The notes beneath the pieces were generated by a model. That model had not been told where the DNA came from, did not search any database, and saw only the letters and a program-made list of their open reading frames with translations. Below are positions 1 to 7,653 of a stretch of DNA of 64,000 bases, in pieces. The stretch's first letter is position 1. The number at the start of each line of letters is the position of its first letter. The translations under genes were made by a program, and so were the position numbers. Source of the DNA: an uncultured Bacteroides sp. (GTDB lineage Bacteria > Bacteroidota > Bacteroidia > Bacteroidales > Bacteroidaceae); the NCBI GenBank assembly GCA_949285075.1, contig CASDXF010000001.1:1-64000 (forward strand). Reading direction: 5' to 3'.

Positions 1-46
1 TTTCGCCTCCATACATCGGGCAGGCTCGAACTTTCTACTATTTGGC

Positions 47-78
47 CAAAGATAAGGCTTATCAGTCGCCTTTCCAAA
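47..78 (-). promoter_or_regulatory. Bacteroidota-type promoter reading out of the window
   Basis: On the minus strand TTTG (78-75) is followed after 20 bases by TATCTTTG (54-47), matching the Bacteroidota -33/-7 pattern TTTG-N19-21-TAnnTTTG. Transcription would start near base 40 and run off the left edge. Minus-strand ATG codons at 16 and 12 could begin the gene it serves, but too little of that gene is present to identify it. Confidence 0.5.
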
Positions 79-82
79 CATC

Positions 83-124
83 AAGCGTCTACAAATGACG
101 CGGGAGGCGCATTTGTAGACGCTT
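83..124. repeat. Perfect 15-bp inverted repeat
   Basis: AAGCGTCTACAAATG (83-97) is the exact reverse complement of 110-124, with a 12-base loop. There is no U-run on either side, so it is not a classical terminator. It lies just upstream of the leftward promoter and could be an operator or transcript hairpin. Its TCTAC/GTAGA arm tips resemble the 72-bp hairpin elements at 6521 and 35327, but the likeness is too short to be sure. Confidence 0.6.
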
Positions 125-210
125 TAAGCCTTTTTGTCCGAAAAAACGGCCTGAATCTCGTGCTTTACCCACCTCCGCGTCTTTACCTTCCGCCATTGGT
201 GGGATTCCCC

Positions 211-523
211 TAAAATGGTCTATTTTTAAGATTTCGCCTTGAAAACATTCGGGCAAAAGCGTTCCGTTAGCCGCCCGAACCGCATAAGAACCGCATAAAA
301 ACTGTATATTTCGGGTTGATATCGCATATTTATGCAATCCGCACACGCTTTTTTCGCTGAGAAAAGGGGCTGTTTCTCGCAAGTAGTCGCCCTTCTGCTC
401 GTGAGCCGCAGCGCTATATCTCGCGAGCCGTGGCCCTTTCCCACAAACGGGCGAGGAGTTCCCGACGTTTTCGGGAGGATTTTCGTCCGTTTCAGACGCT
501 ATTTCACCGACTATCCGCCTTTC
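211..523 (+). repeat. Composite intergenic repeat, copy 1
   Basis: About 310 bp without a credible gene. In order it has a leading motif (ATGGTCTATTTTTAAGATT, from 215), about 150 bp with repeated GCATAA words, a 22-bp-period array (367-446), and a tail with TTTTCGGGAGGATTTTCGTC. The same parts in the same order and spacing recur at 6099-6425 and, inverted, at 46262-46612. Open frames on both strands here share no recognisable protein and are treated as chance. Borders are approximate. Confidence 0.6.
367..446. repeat. 22-bp tandem palindromic array, CTCGCGAG type (locus 1)
   Basis: Contiguous 22-bp units at 367-388, 389-410 and 411-432, then a partial unit ending in the tail CCCACAAACGG. 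Each unit is a G/C-only linker (GGGC, GCCC or GCGC) plus an 18-bp imperfect palindrome centred on CTCGCGAG or a variant (here CTCGTGAG and CTCGCGAG). Units abut with no spacers, so this is not a CRISPR. The same unit occurs at six other intergenic sites in the window. Confidence 0.8.
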
Positions 524-557
524 CCGTCCCGTTTGCGATGTCAGGCCGCGTCGAGCG

Positions 558-893
558 TTACTCCCGGTAAAGGGCCAAGATAAATCCGGTCAGGCTATCG
601 CAGCGGACTCCCATCTTTCGCTTTATCCGGTATCGCCGCATCCGGAAAGACTTCAGAGTGACGTTCCCTATGCGGGCGATTTCCTCATGAGTCAGTCCGA
701 CACGGATGAGCATGACCACCTGAACATCCTCTTCCGAAAGTTCAGGATAGTCCGCCCGCAACCGCTCTACGAAATGCGCCTGCGTCAGGTTGATAAGTTC
801 CTCCAGTCGCCACCATCCCCATTTGTCCAAGTCTTGCAAAGGTTCTAACAGCGTATGTATTTCATTGGATAATAATAGGTCTGTTGTTTTCAT
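558..893 (-). CDS. Small LuxR-type helix-turn-helix regulator
   Basis: A 111-residue cytoplasmic protein, probably a transcription regulator of unknown target. The C-terminal half (about 48-100) reads YPELSEEDVQVVMLIRVGLT and then EEIARIGNVTLKSFRMRRYR, the arrangement of a LuxR/GerE-type HTH. The N-terminal part (1-45) is helical, without receiver or ligand-binding signatures, so it may work as a dimer or with a partner. An in-frame ATG at 929 is upstream, but the -7 box TACCTTTG at 934-941 would put the transcript start at or past it, so ATG 893 is preferred. It is unlinked to the PUL. Bacteroidales carry many similar short HTH proteins; function is not assignable. Confidence 0.7.
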   Translation of the reverse strand: MKTTDLLLSNEIHTLLEPLQDLDKWGWWRLEELINLTQAHFVERLRADYPELSEEDVQVVMLIRVGLTHEEIARIGNVTLKSFRMRRYRIKRKMGVRCDSLTGFILALYRE

Positions 894-933
894 GCCTTCT
901 ATTACTTTGTTCCGCTTATGCGATTCCACAATG

Positions 934-941
934 CAAAGGTA
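934..941 (-). promoter_or_regulatory. -7 promoter box for the small HTH gene
   Basis: Minus-strand TACCTTTG fits TAnnTTTG. No good -33 TTTG lies 18-21 bases upstream. The position gives a leader of roughly 30 bases before ATG 893. Confidence 0.4.
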
Positions 942-1304
942 TTAAATCGTAAATCCGACGGCCTATAAATTCTGACAGAAAGAGTGCGCTTTTTGACACA
1001 ATCGGCTCATTAACACCCGACTCTCAGGAACAAAGTTATCATCGAATTCATGACAAGCAAAGGGAATTATCCGAAACATTTCGAAATCACAGAATAGTCC
1101 ATGACATTAATAAGAAAGTCCATGTTTCTCGCGACGGGGACGCTTCTCGGACAGCCCTAAAAGGACGCTCCGTATCTCTAACCAACGCCGGTTTACATCT
1201 TGCGCCGGTTTATTTCAAGAGTCCTGACCAAGAACCAATCCAGTCCCGGCGCATCAAGGAGGACTTAACTCTTGTTCTACGATTTTTCAGCGTCATTGTT
1301 AGGC
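942..1304. other. Intergenic stretch without recognised content
   Basis: No coding region, RNA gene or strong hairpin seen between the HTH promoter and the GCTAAC array. A lone GTTTCTCGCGAC near 1124 resembles one unit of the 22-bp family but is not repeated in tandem. Confidence 0.5.
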
Positions 1305-1392
1305 AGCTAACGGCCGTTAGCCGGGAAGCTAACAATCGTTAGCCGATAAGCTAACAGACGTTAGCCGAGGAGCTAACGGCCGTTAGCCACTT
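1305..1392. repeat. 22-bp tandem palindromic array, GCTAAC type
   Basis: Four contiguous 22-bp units (1305, 1327, 1349, 1371). Every unit contains GCTAAC-n4-GTTAGC, where n4 is GGCC, AATC, AGAC and GGCC. The palindrome arms are invariant while the centre and the 4-bp linker vary, which points to selection on the dyad. It lies downstream of the GH95 gene and upstream of the HTH gene. Period and layout equal those of the CTCGCGAG arrays, but the core sequence differs. Confidence 0.85.
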
Positions 1393-1573
1393 ATCAAGAT
1401 AAGGAATTTGTGGCATCGGGTAGGCTGAGAGCGGCTATCGCGGCATGTCGGCGCGTTGCCGGAGAGGAGCTCTTAAGTTATTCCTTAGAAGCCGTTTGAA
1501 ATTCTCCAAAAAGTTTTTCTTAGCTTGACGTTATCCGTTTTCGTACGCGCTTTGGGCGATAAATTCAAAACAG

Positions 1574-4003
1574 CTAAAAACGAATCCGGTAGCTCCGCCC
1601 TTTCCTCGTTTTCAGCAAACGGGTCTGCCCCGCATACCTCACTGCGCAGTCGCCTCCCGACTTCGAGAGGATGACCGCCTCTTTCAGCTTCCCGTCCGCC
1701 CACGACATAGAGACCTCGAAGTTACCCCTTGCGCATAGTCCGCTGACCTCACCCTCCTTCCACGCGTCGGGCAGCGCGGGAAGCAAGTGGATGAACCCCA
1801 TGTGACTTTGCATCAGCATCTCGGCGATGCCCGCCGTACCGCCGAAGTTCCCGTCAATCTGGAAAGGCGGATGGGTGTCCCACAGGTTATCCAGCGTTCC
1901 GCCCTTCAGCAGGTTCGACAGCAAGGCGTGGGCGCGGTTGCCGTCGTGCAGGCGGGCCCACTGGTTCAGCTTCCATCCCATGCTCCACCCCGTAGCGCCG
2001 TCTCCCCGGTGCTCCAACACGACCTTAGCGGCCTCGGCCAGTTCAGGAGTCGTGACGGGCGACACGGTGCGGCCCGGGTGAAGACCGAACAGATGGTTGA
2101 CGTGCCGGTGATGGTCGTTCGGGTCGTCAATGTCCACCGACCATTCCATCAGTTGTCCGTACCGTCCAATCTTGTACGGAGCCAGTTTCGCCAATACCTC
2201 CTTCCAATGGCCGCGTTCCGCCTCGTCCGTTCGCAGGGCCTCGCTCGCCGCTATCGCGTCGAGCAAGACCTCGCGTATCACGGCGTGGACGAACGTCGCC
2301 CCCTCGTCTACCGGTCCGTGCTCGGGCGAGGTGGAGGGCGCCGCAGTATAAGTGCCGTCCGGCCTGAGCCACAGATAGTCCGACACGAAGTCGGCCGCGC
2401 CCTTTATCAGCCCGTATCCCGTCTCTTTCAGGAACTTCAGGTCTCTCGTGTAGTCGTAATAATCCCATACGTGCGTGGCGAGCCACGGCCCCGCCATCGG
2501 GTTGAAGTTCCACGACATGCTCTGGCTGTTCAGCGGAGTGGTGAACCCGAAGATGTTGGCCGAGATGGAGGCTGTCCATCCCCTCGCCCCGAAGTAGCTT
2601 TGCGCCGTCCTCTCGCCCGGCTTCTCCAGCGTTCGGATAAAGTCTATCAGGGGCGGGGCGCAGTCGGCCAAGTTGGTCGGGCAGGCCGGCCAGTAATTCA
2701 TCTGTATGTTGATGTTGTTGTGATAGTCCACCCTCCACGGTCCGTCGAGGTTGTTGCTCCACAGCCCCTGCAGATTGGCGGGCAAGTTTCCCCGGCGGGA
2801 ACTGGCTATCAGCAGGTATCGTCCGTACTGGAAATACAGCTCCTCCAAGTAGCGGTCGGGGTATCCGGAGCGGTAGCGTTCCAAGCGTCGTGGGGTGGGT
2901 AGGTCCTCGCTCCCGGCGGAAGTCCCCAGATTCAGGCGCACCCTGTCGAACAGGCTCGCGTAGTCCTCATAATGCTGCCTCAGTAGCCGCCGGTACCCTT
3001 TCCGTACCGCAGACTCCATCCACCGCTCCGTTGTTTCCGCGGGGTTGACTCCGACGTAAGTCTTCGGGTCGTTGAAGTCGGGGTCGAAGTTCATCCGGTA
3101 GTCCGTGTCGGCGGTCAGGTAGAAGACGACCTCGTCCGCCCCCTTTACGGTCAGCTTGCCGTCGGCGTTGGACAGCTCTCCGCCTTTCGTCTCGGCATGG
3201 ACACGAACGACGAATCGCATACCGTTATTGTTCAGGGCCGCAGCGTAGACGATGCCATTGTTGCCGTCGGCCGTCACGCTGCCCGTCGCCAACGGGTTGG
3301 AAAGGTAGCTTAGCGTCAGCCGCTGACTCCCGGGTCGACTCGCGCTAAAGCGGATAACCATCACGTTGGCCGGGTAAGAGACGAAATAGTCCCGGCGATA
3401 GGTTATGCCCGCCTGACTGAAGCTGACCCTCGCCGTAGCGGAGTCTAAAGACAAGGAACGGCGGTAGCCACTTATCCCCTCATCGCCGAGTCCCGTCTCG
3501 ATACGGAGTTCCCCCATCGTCGTAAACTGTCCGAAGCGGAAGGGAGTCTCCTCGCCCGGGTCATAAGGCACTTCACTGTTGAAATTGCGCGCGGTCAGTT
3601 CTCCCGCCTTCTCCCTGTCTCCCTCAGCGAAAGCCTGACGTACCTCCTTTAGCGCATGGGCCGAGCGCTTGTTGACGTTCCAGTAGTAGTCCGCTCCCCT
3701 CGCCGTGTTCGGCCCTCCAAGCCACAAGGTTTTCTCGTTAAGCGTAAGGCGCTCCACGCCTATTCCGCCCATTACGTTGGCTCCTACGCTCCCGTTTCCA
3801 ATGGGAAGGGAACGGGATTCCCACTCGGCGTTCGAGTCGCCTGAGCCGTCCGTATCCTGCCAAGCGGCGTATCTCGCCGTATTGGGAGCGTCGAACCAGA
3901 TGGAAAGAGGTTCTTTCAAACGGGAAGAACCCGCATAGGCGGAAGGCGGGAGAAACGATAAAAGGCCGATAATATAGAAACAGTAAAGTCGATTCAGTCG
4001 CAT
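1574..4003 (-). CDS. GH95 alpha-L-fucosidase/galactosidase family enzyme, secreted
   Basis: An 809-residue glycoside hydrolase of family GH95, whose members release terminal alpha-1,2-L-fucose or alpha-L-galactose by inversion from host glycans or plant xyloglucan/pectin. A signal peptide ends near AYA (24), so it is periplasmic or exported. An N-terminal beta-sandwich (about 30-300) precedes an (alpha/alpha)6 barrel (about 330-720) and a short C-terminal beta domain. The family active-site residues are present: N430 and N432 in HNNINIQ, E561 in STSPEHG, D717 in QIDGNFGG. Length is normal for the family. It lies 86 bp downstream of pckA, behind a terminator, with no SusC/D partner nearby, so it looks like an orphan CAZyme gene. 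Substrate (fucose or L-galactose) cannot be told from sequence. Confidence 0.92.
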   Translation of the reverse strand: MRLNRLYCFYIIGLLSFLPPSAYAGSSRLKEPLSIWFDAPNTARYAAWQDTDGSGDSNAEWESRSLPIGNGSVGANVMGGIGVERLTLNEKTLWLGGPNTARGADYYWNVNKRSAHALKEVRQAFAEGDREKAGELTARNFNSEVPYDPGEETPFRFGQFTTMGELRIETGLGDEGISGYRRSLSLDSATARVSFSQAGITYRRDYFVSYPANVMVIRFSASRPGSQRLTLSYLSNPLATGSVTADGNNGIVYAAALNNNGMRFVVRVHAETKGGELSNADGKLTVKGADEVVFYLTADTDYRMNFDPDFNDPKTYVGVNPAETTERWMESAVRKGYRRLLRQHYEDYASLFDRVRLNLGTSAGSEDLPTPRRLERYRSGYPDRYLEELYFQYGRYLLIASSRRGNLPANLQGLWSNNLDGPWRVDYHNNINIQMNYWPACPTNLADCAPPLIDFIRTLEKPGERTAQSYFGARGWTASISANIFGFTTPLNSQSMSWNFNPMAGPWLATHVWDYYDYTRDLKFLKETGYGLIKGAADFVSDYLWLRPDGTYTAAPSTSPEHGPVDEGATFVHAVIREVLLDAIAASEALRTDEAERGHWKEVLAKLAPYKIGRYGQLMEWSVDIDDPNDHHRHVNHLFGLHPGRTVSPVTTPELAEAAKVVLEHRGDGATGWSMGWKLNQWARLHDGNRAHALLSNLLKGGTLDNLWDTHPPFQIDGNFGGTAGIAEMLMQSHMGFIHLLPALPDAWKEGEVSGLCARGNFEVSMSWADGKLKEAVILSKSGGDCAVRYAGQTRLLKTRKGRSYRIRF

Positions 4004-4020
4004 AGGCAGACCCTTAAATG

Positions 4021-4062
4021 AAAAAAATAAAGGGACGACCCCTCCTACAAGGAATCGCCCCT
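4021..4062 (-). terminator. Rho-independent terminator of pckA
   Basis: Minus-strand hairpin with arms AGGGGCGA (4062-4055) and TCGTCCCT (4038-4031), eight pairs including one G-U, followed by TTATTTTTTT (4030-4021). It sits just past the pckA stop codon and separates that gene from GH95. Confidence 0.75.
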
Positions 4063-4089
4063 CATATCAAATAAATCTAAAACTGAAAA

Positions 4090-5697
4090 TTAGAGTTTAG
4101 GACCAGCGGCAACCAATGCCTTACCTGCCTCGTTGCCCGTGAACTTAGCGAAGTTCTTGATGAAACGTCCGGCCAAATCCTTAGCCTTCTCGTCCCACTG
4201 AGCAGCGTCAGCGTAAGTGTCGCGCGGGTCAAGAATCTTCGGGTCAACACCCGGAAGTTCTGTCGGAACCACGAAGTCGAAGTACGGGATAGTCTTCGTC
4301 GGAGCCTTGTCGATAGAACCGTCGAGGATAGCGTCGATGATGCCGCGAGTGTCGCGAATAGAGATACGCTTGCCCGTTCCGTTCCAACCAGTGTTCACCA
4401 AGTAAGCCTTAGCGCCTACCTTGTTCATCTTCTTCACCAGTTCCTCAGCGTACTTCGTGGGGTGTAGGCTCAGGAAAGCCGCGCCGAAGCAAGCGGAGAA
4501 TGTCGGAGTAGGCTCAGTGATACCACGTTCTGTACCGGCCAACTTAGCGGTAAATCCAGACAGGAAGTAGTATTGAGTCTGCTCAGCGTTCAGGATAGAA
4601 ACCGGAGGCAATACGCCGAACGCGTCAGCTGACAAGAAGATTACCTGATGAGCGTGAGGTCCCTTAGAAACCGGCTTAACGATATTGTTGATGTGGTAAA
4701 TCGGATAAGACACGCGAGTGTTCTCCGTTACGCTCTTGTCGGCGAAGTCAATCTTGCCGTTAGCGTCTACCGTAACGTTCTCCAGCAAAGCGTCGCGCTT
4801 GATGGCGTTGTAGATATCCGGCTCAGAGTCCTTATCCAGATTGATAACCTTAGCGTAGCAACCGCCTTCGTAGTTGAACACACCTTCGTCGTCCCATCCG
4901 TGCTCGTCGTCACCAATCAACAGACGCTTCGGGTCGGTAGACAGCGTAGTCTTACCTGTACCGGACAGACCGAAGAAGATGGCCGTATCCGTACCTTCCA
5001 TGTTCGTGTTGGCGGAGCAGTGCATAGAAGCGATGCCGCGCAGCGGGTTCAGGTAGTTCATGATAGAGAAGATACCCTTCTTCATCTCACCGCCGTACCA
5101 AGTGTTCAGGATAACCTGCTCTTTCGTCTTCAGGTTGAATACGGTAGCGGTCTCAGAGTTCAGACCCAGTTCCTTGTAGTTGTCAACCTTAGCCTTAGCC
5201 GCGTTGAAGGAAACGAAGTCGGGCTCGCCGTAGTTAGCCAACTCTTCAGCGGTCGGACGGATGAACATATTCGTCACGAAGTGAGCCTGCCATGCCACTT
5301 CCATGATGAAGCGCACTTTCAGACGGGTAGCCTCGTTAGCGCCGCAGAACGTATCAACTACGAACAGACGCTTGTTAGACAATTCCTTAACGGCCTTAGC
5401 CTTCAGGTCAGCCCACGCCTCTTCAGAGCAAGGCTTGTTATCGTTTTTATATTCGTCAGAAGTCCACCATACGGTATCCTTGCTGGCTTCATTCATTACA
5501 AAGAACTTATCTTTAGGCGAACGACCGGTATAGATACCTGTCATTACGTTTACCGCGCCCAGTTCAGTTACCTGACCTTTCTCATAACCTTCCAGACTCG
5601 CTTTCGTCTCCTCTGCGAACAATACGTCGTAAGAAGGATTGTGTACGATTTCTACGGTTCCAGTGATACCGTACTTAGTAAGATCTAAATTTGCCAT
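4090..5697 (-). CDS. pckA: ATP-dependent phosphoenolpyruvate carboxykinase
   Basis: A 535-residue cytoplasmic PEPCK of the ATP class that interconverts oxaloacetate + ATP and PEP + CO2 + ADP. In gut Bacteroidales it is thought to run mainly toward oxaloacetate, feeding the succinate pathway while conserving ATP. The kinase P-loop GLSGTGKTT is at 243-251, the metal-binding IGDDEHGW at about 261-268, and the substrate-binding segment TGRSPKDKF at 57-65. Length and N-terminus are normal for the family. A -7 box TACTTTTG lies about 118 bp upstream, implying a long leader of roughly 110 bases, and a terminator follows the stop, so it is probably monocistronic. Codon use looks restricted, as expected for a highly expressed gene. 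Confidence 0.97.
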   Translation of the reverse strand: MANLDLTKYGITGTVEIVHNPSYDVLFAEETKASLEGYEKGQVTELGAVNVMTGIYTGRSPKDKFFVMNEASKDTVWWTSDEYKNDNKPCSEEAWADLKAKAVKELSNKRLFVVDTFCGANEATRLKVRFIMEVAWQAHFVTNMFIRPTAEELANYGEPDFVSFNAAKAKVDNYKELGLNSETATVFNLKTKEQVILNTWYGGEMKKGIFSIMNYLNPLRGIASMHCSANTNMEGTDTAIFFGLSGTGKTTLSTDPKRLLIGDDEHGWDDEGVFNYEGGCYAKVINLDKDSEPDIYNAIKRDALLENVTVDANGKIDFADKSVTENTRVSYPIYHINNIVKPVSKGPHAHQVIFLSADAFGVLPPVSILNAEQTQYYFLSGFTAKLAGTERGITEPTPTFSACFGAAFLSLHPTKYAEELVKKMNKVGAKAYLVNTGWNGTGKRISIRDTRGIIDAILDGSIDKAPTKTIPYFDFVVPTELPGVDPKILDPRDTYADAAQWDEKAKDLAGRFIKNFAKFTGNEAGKALVAAGPKL

Positions 5698-5814
5698 TTT
5701 TGTATTGAATTTAAAATTGGTTCTTTACTTGTTATCTCTGCCTCTTTTTACCTATAAGAAAAACACTTGGGAATAATGGAAAGGAGTACCGATTACCCCT
5801 TGTGAATCCGGCCA

Positions 5815-5822
5815 CAAAAGTA
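5815..5822 (-). promoter_or_regulatory. -7 promoter box for pckA
   Basis: Minus-strand TACTTTTG fits TAnnTTTG; no convincing -33 element. The implied leader of about 110 bases is unusually long and has room for post-transcriptional control, but I see no named riboswitch. Confidence 0.4.
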
Positions 5823-6098
5823 GTACTTTCTTTGAAAAGCGAGAAGACGATTAGAGAAAATTTTCCTCAATTGAATTTCTTTTATAGATTCCTAACAATA
5901 TCTGCAAACTGAATATTGCAAATCGGCGGTCTTTCACCCCTATGGAGGCCGTCATTCGCAGGCAACAGCCGGGATAGAAAATTTACGGGACGGACTGACG
6001 AGGACGTAAGAACGACTGACGCCATCCGGCCGACTTTCATGCGGCAAGGGAGAAACGCAAAGCCCGGAAGCGCGTCCGGGCCAAACTTCCGAAGCCCG

Positions 6099-6425
6099 AA
6101 AAATGGTCTATTTTTAAGATTTCACCTCCGAAAAAGCCCGCCAAAATTTCCATTTCAGACGACCGAAAAGCGGAAAAAACGCATAAAATCCGCACATTTT
6201 CGGGGAAAAGACGCATAAAGACACGCTCCGGAAGCGGCCGGAAAGGGAAATCGGGCGTGAAGCGCGGCCCTTCCGCTCGGGAGAAACAGCCCTTTCTCTC
6301 CCGAGCCGTCGCCCTTTCGCCCAAGCCCCGTCGGGCTTTTCCACAAATTCGAGAGGCTTTTCACCGTTTTCAGCTTCTATTTCGCCGAAAAAGACGAAGC
6401 GCAAGAATGTGTCATTATCACACCC
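6099..6425 (+). repeat. Composite intergenic repeat, copy 2
   Basis: Same order of parts as 211-523: ATGGTCTATTTTTAAGATT near 6103, GCATAAA words, a 22-bp array (6267-6345), then a tail with CAGCTTCTATTTCGCCGA and a degenerate CGAAGCG block. It lies between the pckA promoter and the DUF4890-like gene. Antisense frames crossing it are judged spurious. Confidence 0.6.
6267..6345. repeat. 22-bp tandem palindromic array, CTCGCGAG type (locus 2, degenerate)
   Basis: Contiguous 22-bp units at 6267, 6289 and 6311 with linkers GCCC, GCCC, GCCC and a closing GGGC, ending in the tail TTCCACAAA. The cores (CTCGGGAG, CTCCCGAG, GCCCAAGC) are more decayed than at other loci, but register and linkers are intact. 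Confidence 0.65.
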
Positions 6426-6520
6426 ATACATTACAATAGACGACAGCGGGAAACCCGCCCGCCTCCAATCCGGACAAAACATTACGAGTCTGGAGCATTC
6501 GCTGACATTCTGAATTTCGC

Positions 6521-6592
6521 TAACGCTTCTACAGCGCGTTCTTTTCATCCGAGACGTACCCCGGCCGGAATTATCGCGCTGTAGAGGCGTTA
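6521..6592. repeat. 72-bp hairpin element, copy 1
   Basis: Terminal inverted repeats TAACGCTTCTACAGCGCG (6521-6538) and 6575-6592 match at 17 of 18 positions and enclose a 36-base centre containing GGCCGGAATTATCGCG. A second copy of equal length lies at 35327-35398, and a decayed inverted copy at 46118-46182. In this copy and the third, a variant of the ATGGTC..TTTTTAAGAT motif follows (here at 6611-6630). It is small, structured and has no coding capacity. Confidence 0.65.
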
Positions 6593-6836
6593 ACATGTTC
6601 CATTTTTCAGAATGGTCCGTTTTTAAGATTCGGCTCAAACGCCCACCGCAATCCGCCATGCGCTCTCCACCCTCCTTGCGGCAAGCGGCCTCCTCCGAAG
6701 AGATTCAAGCGAAACGGTTTTTCACTCACGTAAGGACAGTAAAAAAAGTAATAGACAAAAAGGGCGTTTTAGTCGATTTTATTTTTTTCCCGTCCCGAAA
6801 GCCTACAAATTTGAAGCGGAAAAAAACGAAAGGCTT

Positions 6837-7433
6837 ATGAAAGCGAGAATAAATATTATCAGATGGGCCGTTTGCCTGATGTGCGGAATCGCGGGAACGG
6901 CGTACGCGCAAGAGGTCCCCGACTCCTTAGCGCGAGGAAGGCAGGAAGGGCAACCGCGTAAAGTAATAATGAGCCCCGAAAAGATAGCGACGCAAATAAC
7001 CGACCGGATGAAAGAGTCGCTACAACTGACGGATAAACAATACAAGAAAATCTATAAGCTAAACCTGAAAGAGCAGAGAGAACTCGCTAAGGCCATGAAC
7101 GGCTCTGGACAGGCGAGACCGCCGATGGGCGAAGGAAGAAGGCCGCCAATGGGAGGCCCGATGGGCGGAGGAGAGCCGCCGATGAGGGGCGAAGGCGCCT
7201 TTCAGGGCAGAAGAAACGGGCAGGGCGTGACGCCTCGCGGCGAACAGTCGGAGGAGTCGCGGGAGAAAATGGAAAAAGCCCGAAAGAAAAAAGAGAAAAA
7301 GATAAAAAAGATACTGAATACGGAACAATACGAGAAGTGGAAGGCGGAGCAGGAAGCCGCTAAGGAAAAGGCCAGACAAAGAAAGGCTCTCCCAAACGAC
7401 GGCCATCCCGAAGAGCCGGAAGCGACAAAGTGA
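6837..7433 (+). CDS. DUF4890-like secreted protein
   Basis: A 198-residue exported protein resembling the Bacteroidales DUF4890 group, distant in layout to Spy/CpxP periplasmic proteins. The signal peptide ends near AYA (25). A helical block LQLTDKQYKKIYKLNLKEQR (about 60-80) and a C-terminal block ILNTEQYEKWKAEQ carry the paired L-T-x-x-Q style motifs of the group. They are joined by a low-complexity Gly/Pro/Met/Arg linker (about 88-135) and a very Lys/Glu-rich helix. The role is unknown; Spy-type relatives act as chaperones or envelope-stress sensors, which is only an analogy here. The gene stands alone between the pckA leader region and a convergent CAZyme gene. Confidence 0.75.
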   Translation: MKARINIIRWAVCLMCGIAGTAYAQEVPDSLARGRQEGQPRKVIMSPEKIATQITDRMKESLQLTDKQYKKIYKLNLKEQRELAKAMNGSGQARPPMGEGRRPPMGGPMGGGEPPMRGEGAFQGRRNGQGVTPRGEQSEESREKMEKARKKKEKKIKKILNTEQYEKWKAEQEAAKEKARQRKALPNDGHPEEPEATK

Positions 7434-7592
7434 AAGAAGAAAACACTAACCTTTTAACCATACTTTTTTTCTAACCTAACCTAAAAAACAACCTCTATGA
7501 AATTTTCCAACGGCTATTTTATTATAAGGCGAAAGAATTGCGCCCATTATGAGTCTGAAATAGGTATATAAACGTTGAGGAGCCGTATGGGG

Positions 7593-7629
7593 AAAAAGAG
7601 TTGCCTTAAGCCAGCCTTAAGGCAACTCT
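7593..7629 (-). terminator. Rho-independent terminator of the GH127-type gene
   Basis: Perfect 14-bp stem AGAGTTGCCTTAAG (7597-7610) against 7616-7629 with a 5-base loop. On the minus strand it is followed by TTTTT (7597-7593). It lies 25 bp past the stop of the minus-strand CAZyme gene. Confidence 0.85.
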
Positions 7630-7653
7630 GATATTTTACGCCAGTCTATTGAA

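Noticed and set aside
89-583. Overlapping frames in the left intergenic region
   Set aside because: They read through the composite repeat and the 22-bp array on both strands and have no family features.
1787-2902. Long plus-strand open frame opposite the GH95 gene
   Set aside because: It lies wholly antisense to a conserved GH95 gene with intact catalytic motifs and shows Arg/Val/Gln-rich, low-information translation typical of shadow frames.
6037-6659. Several minus-strand frames between pckA and the DUF4890-like gene
   Set aside because: They translate repeat copy 2 and the 72-bp hairpin; no start context or protein similarity.
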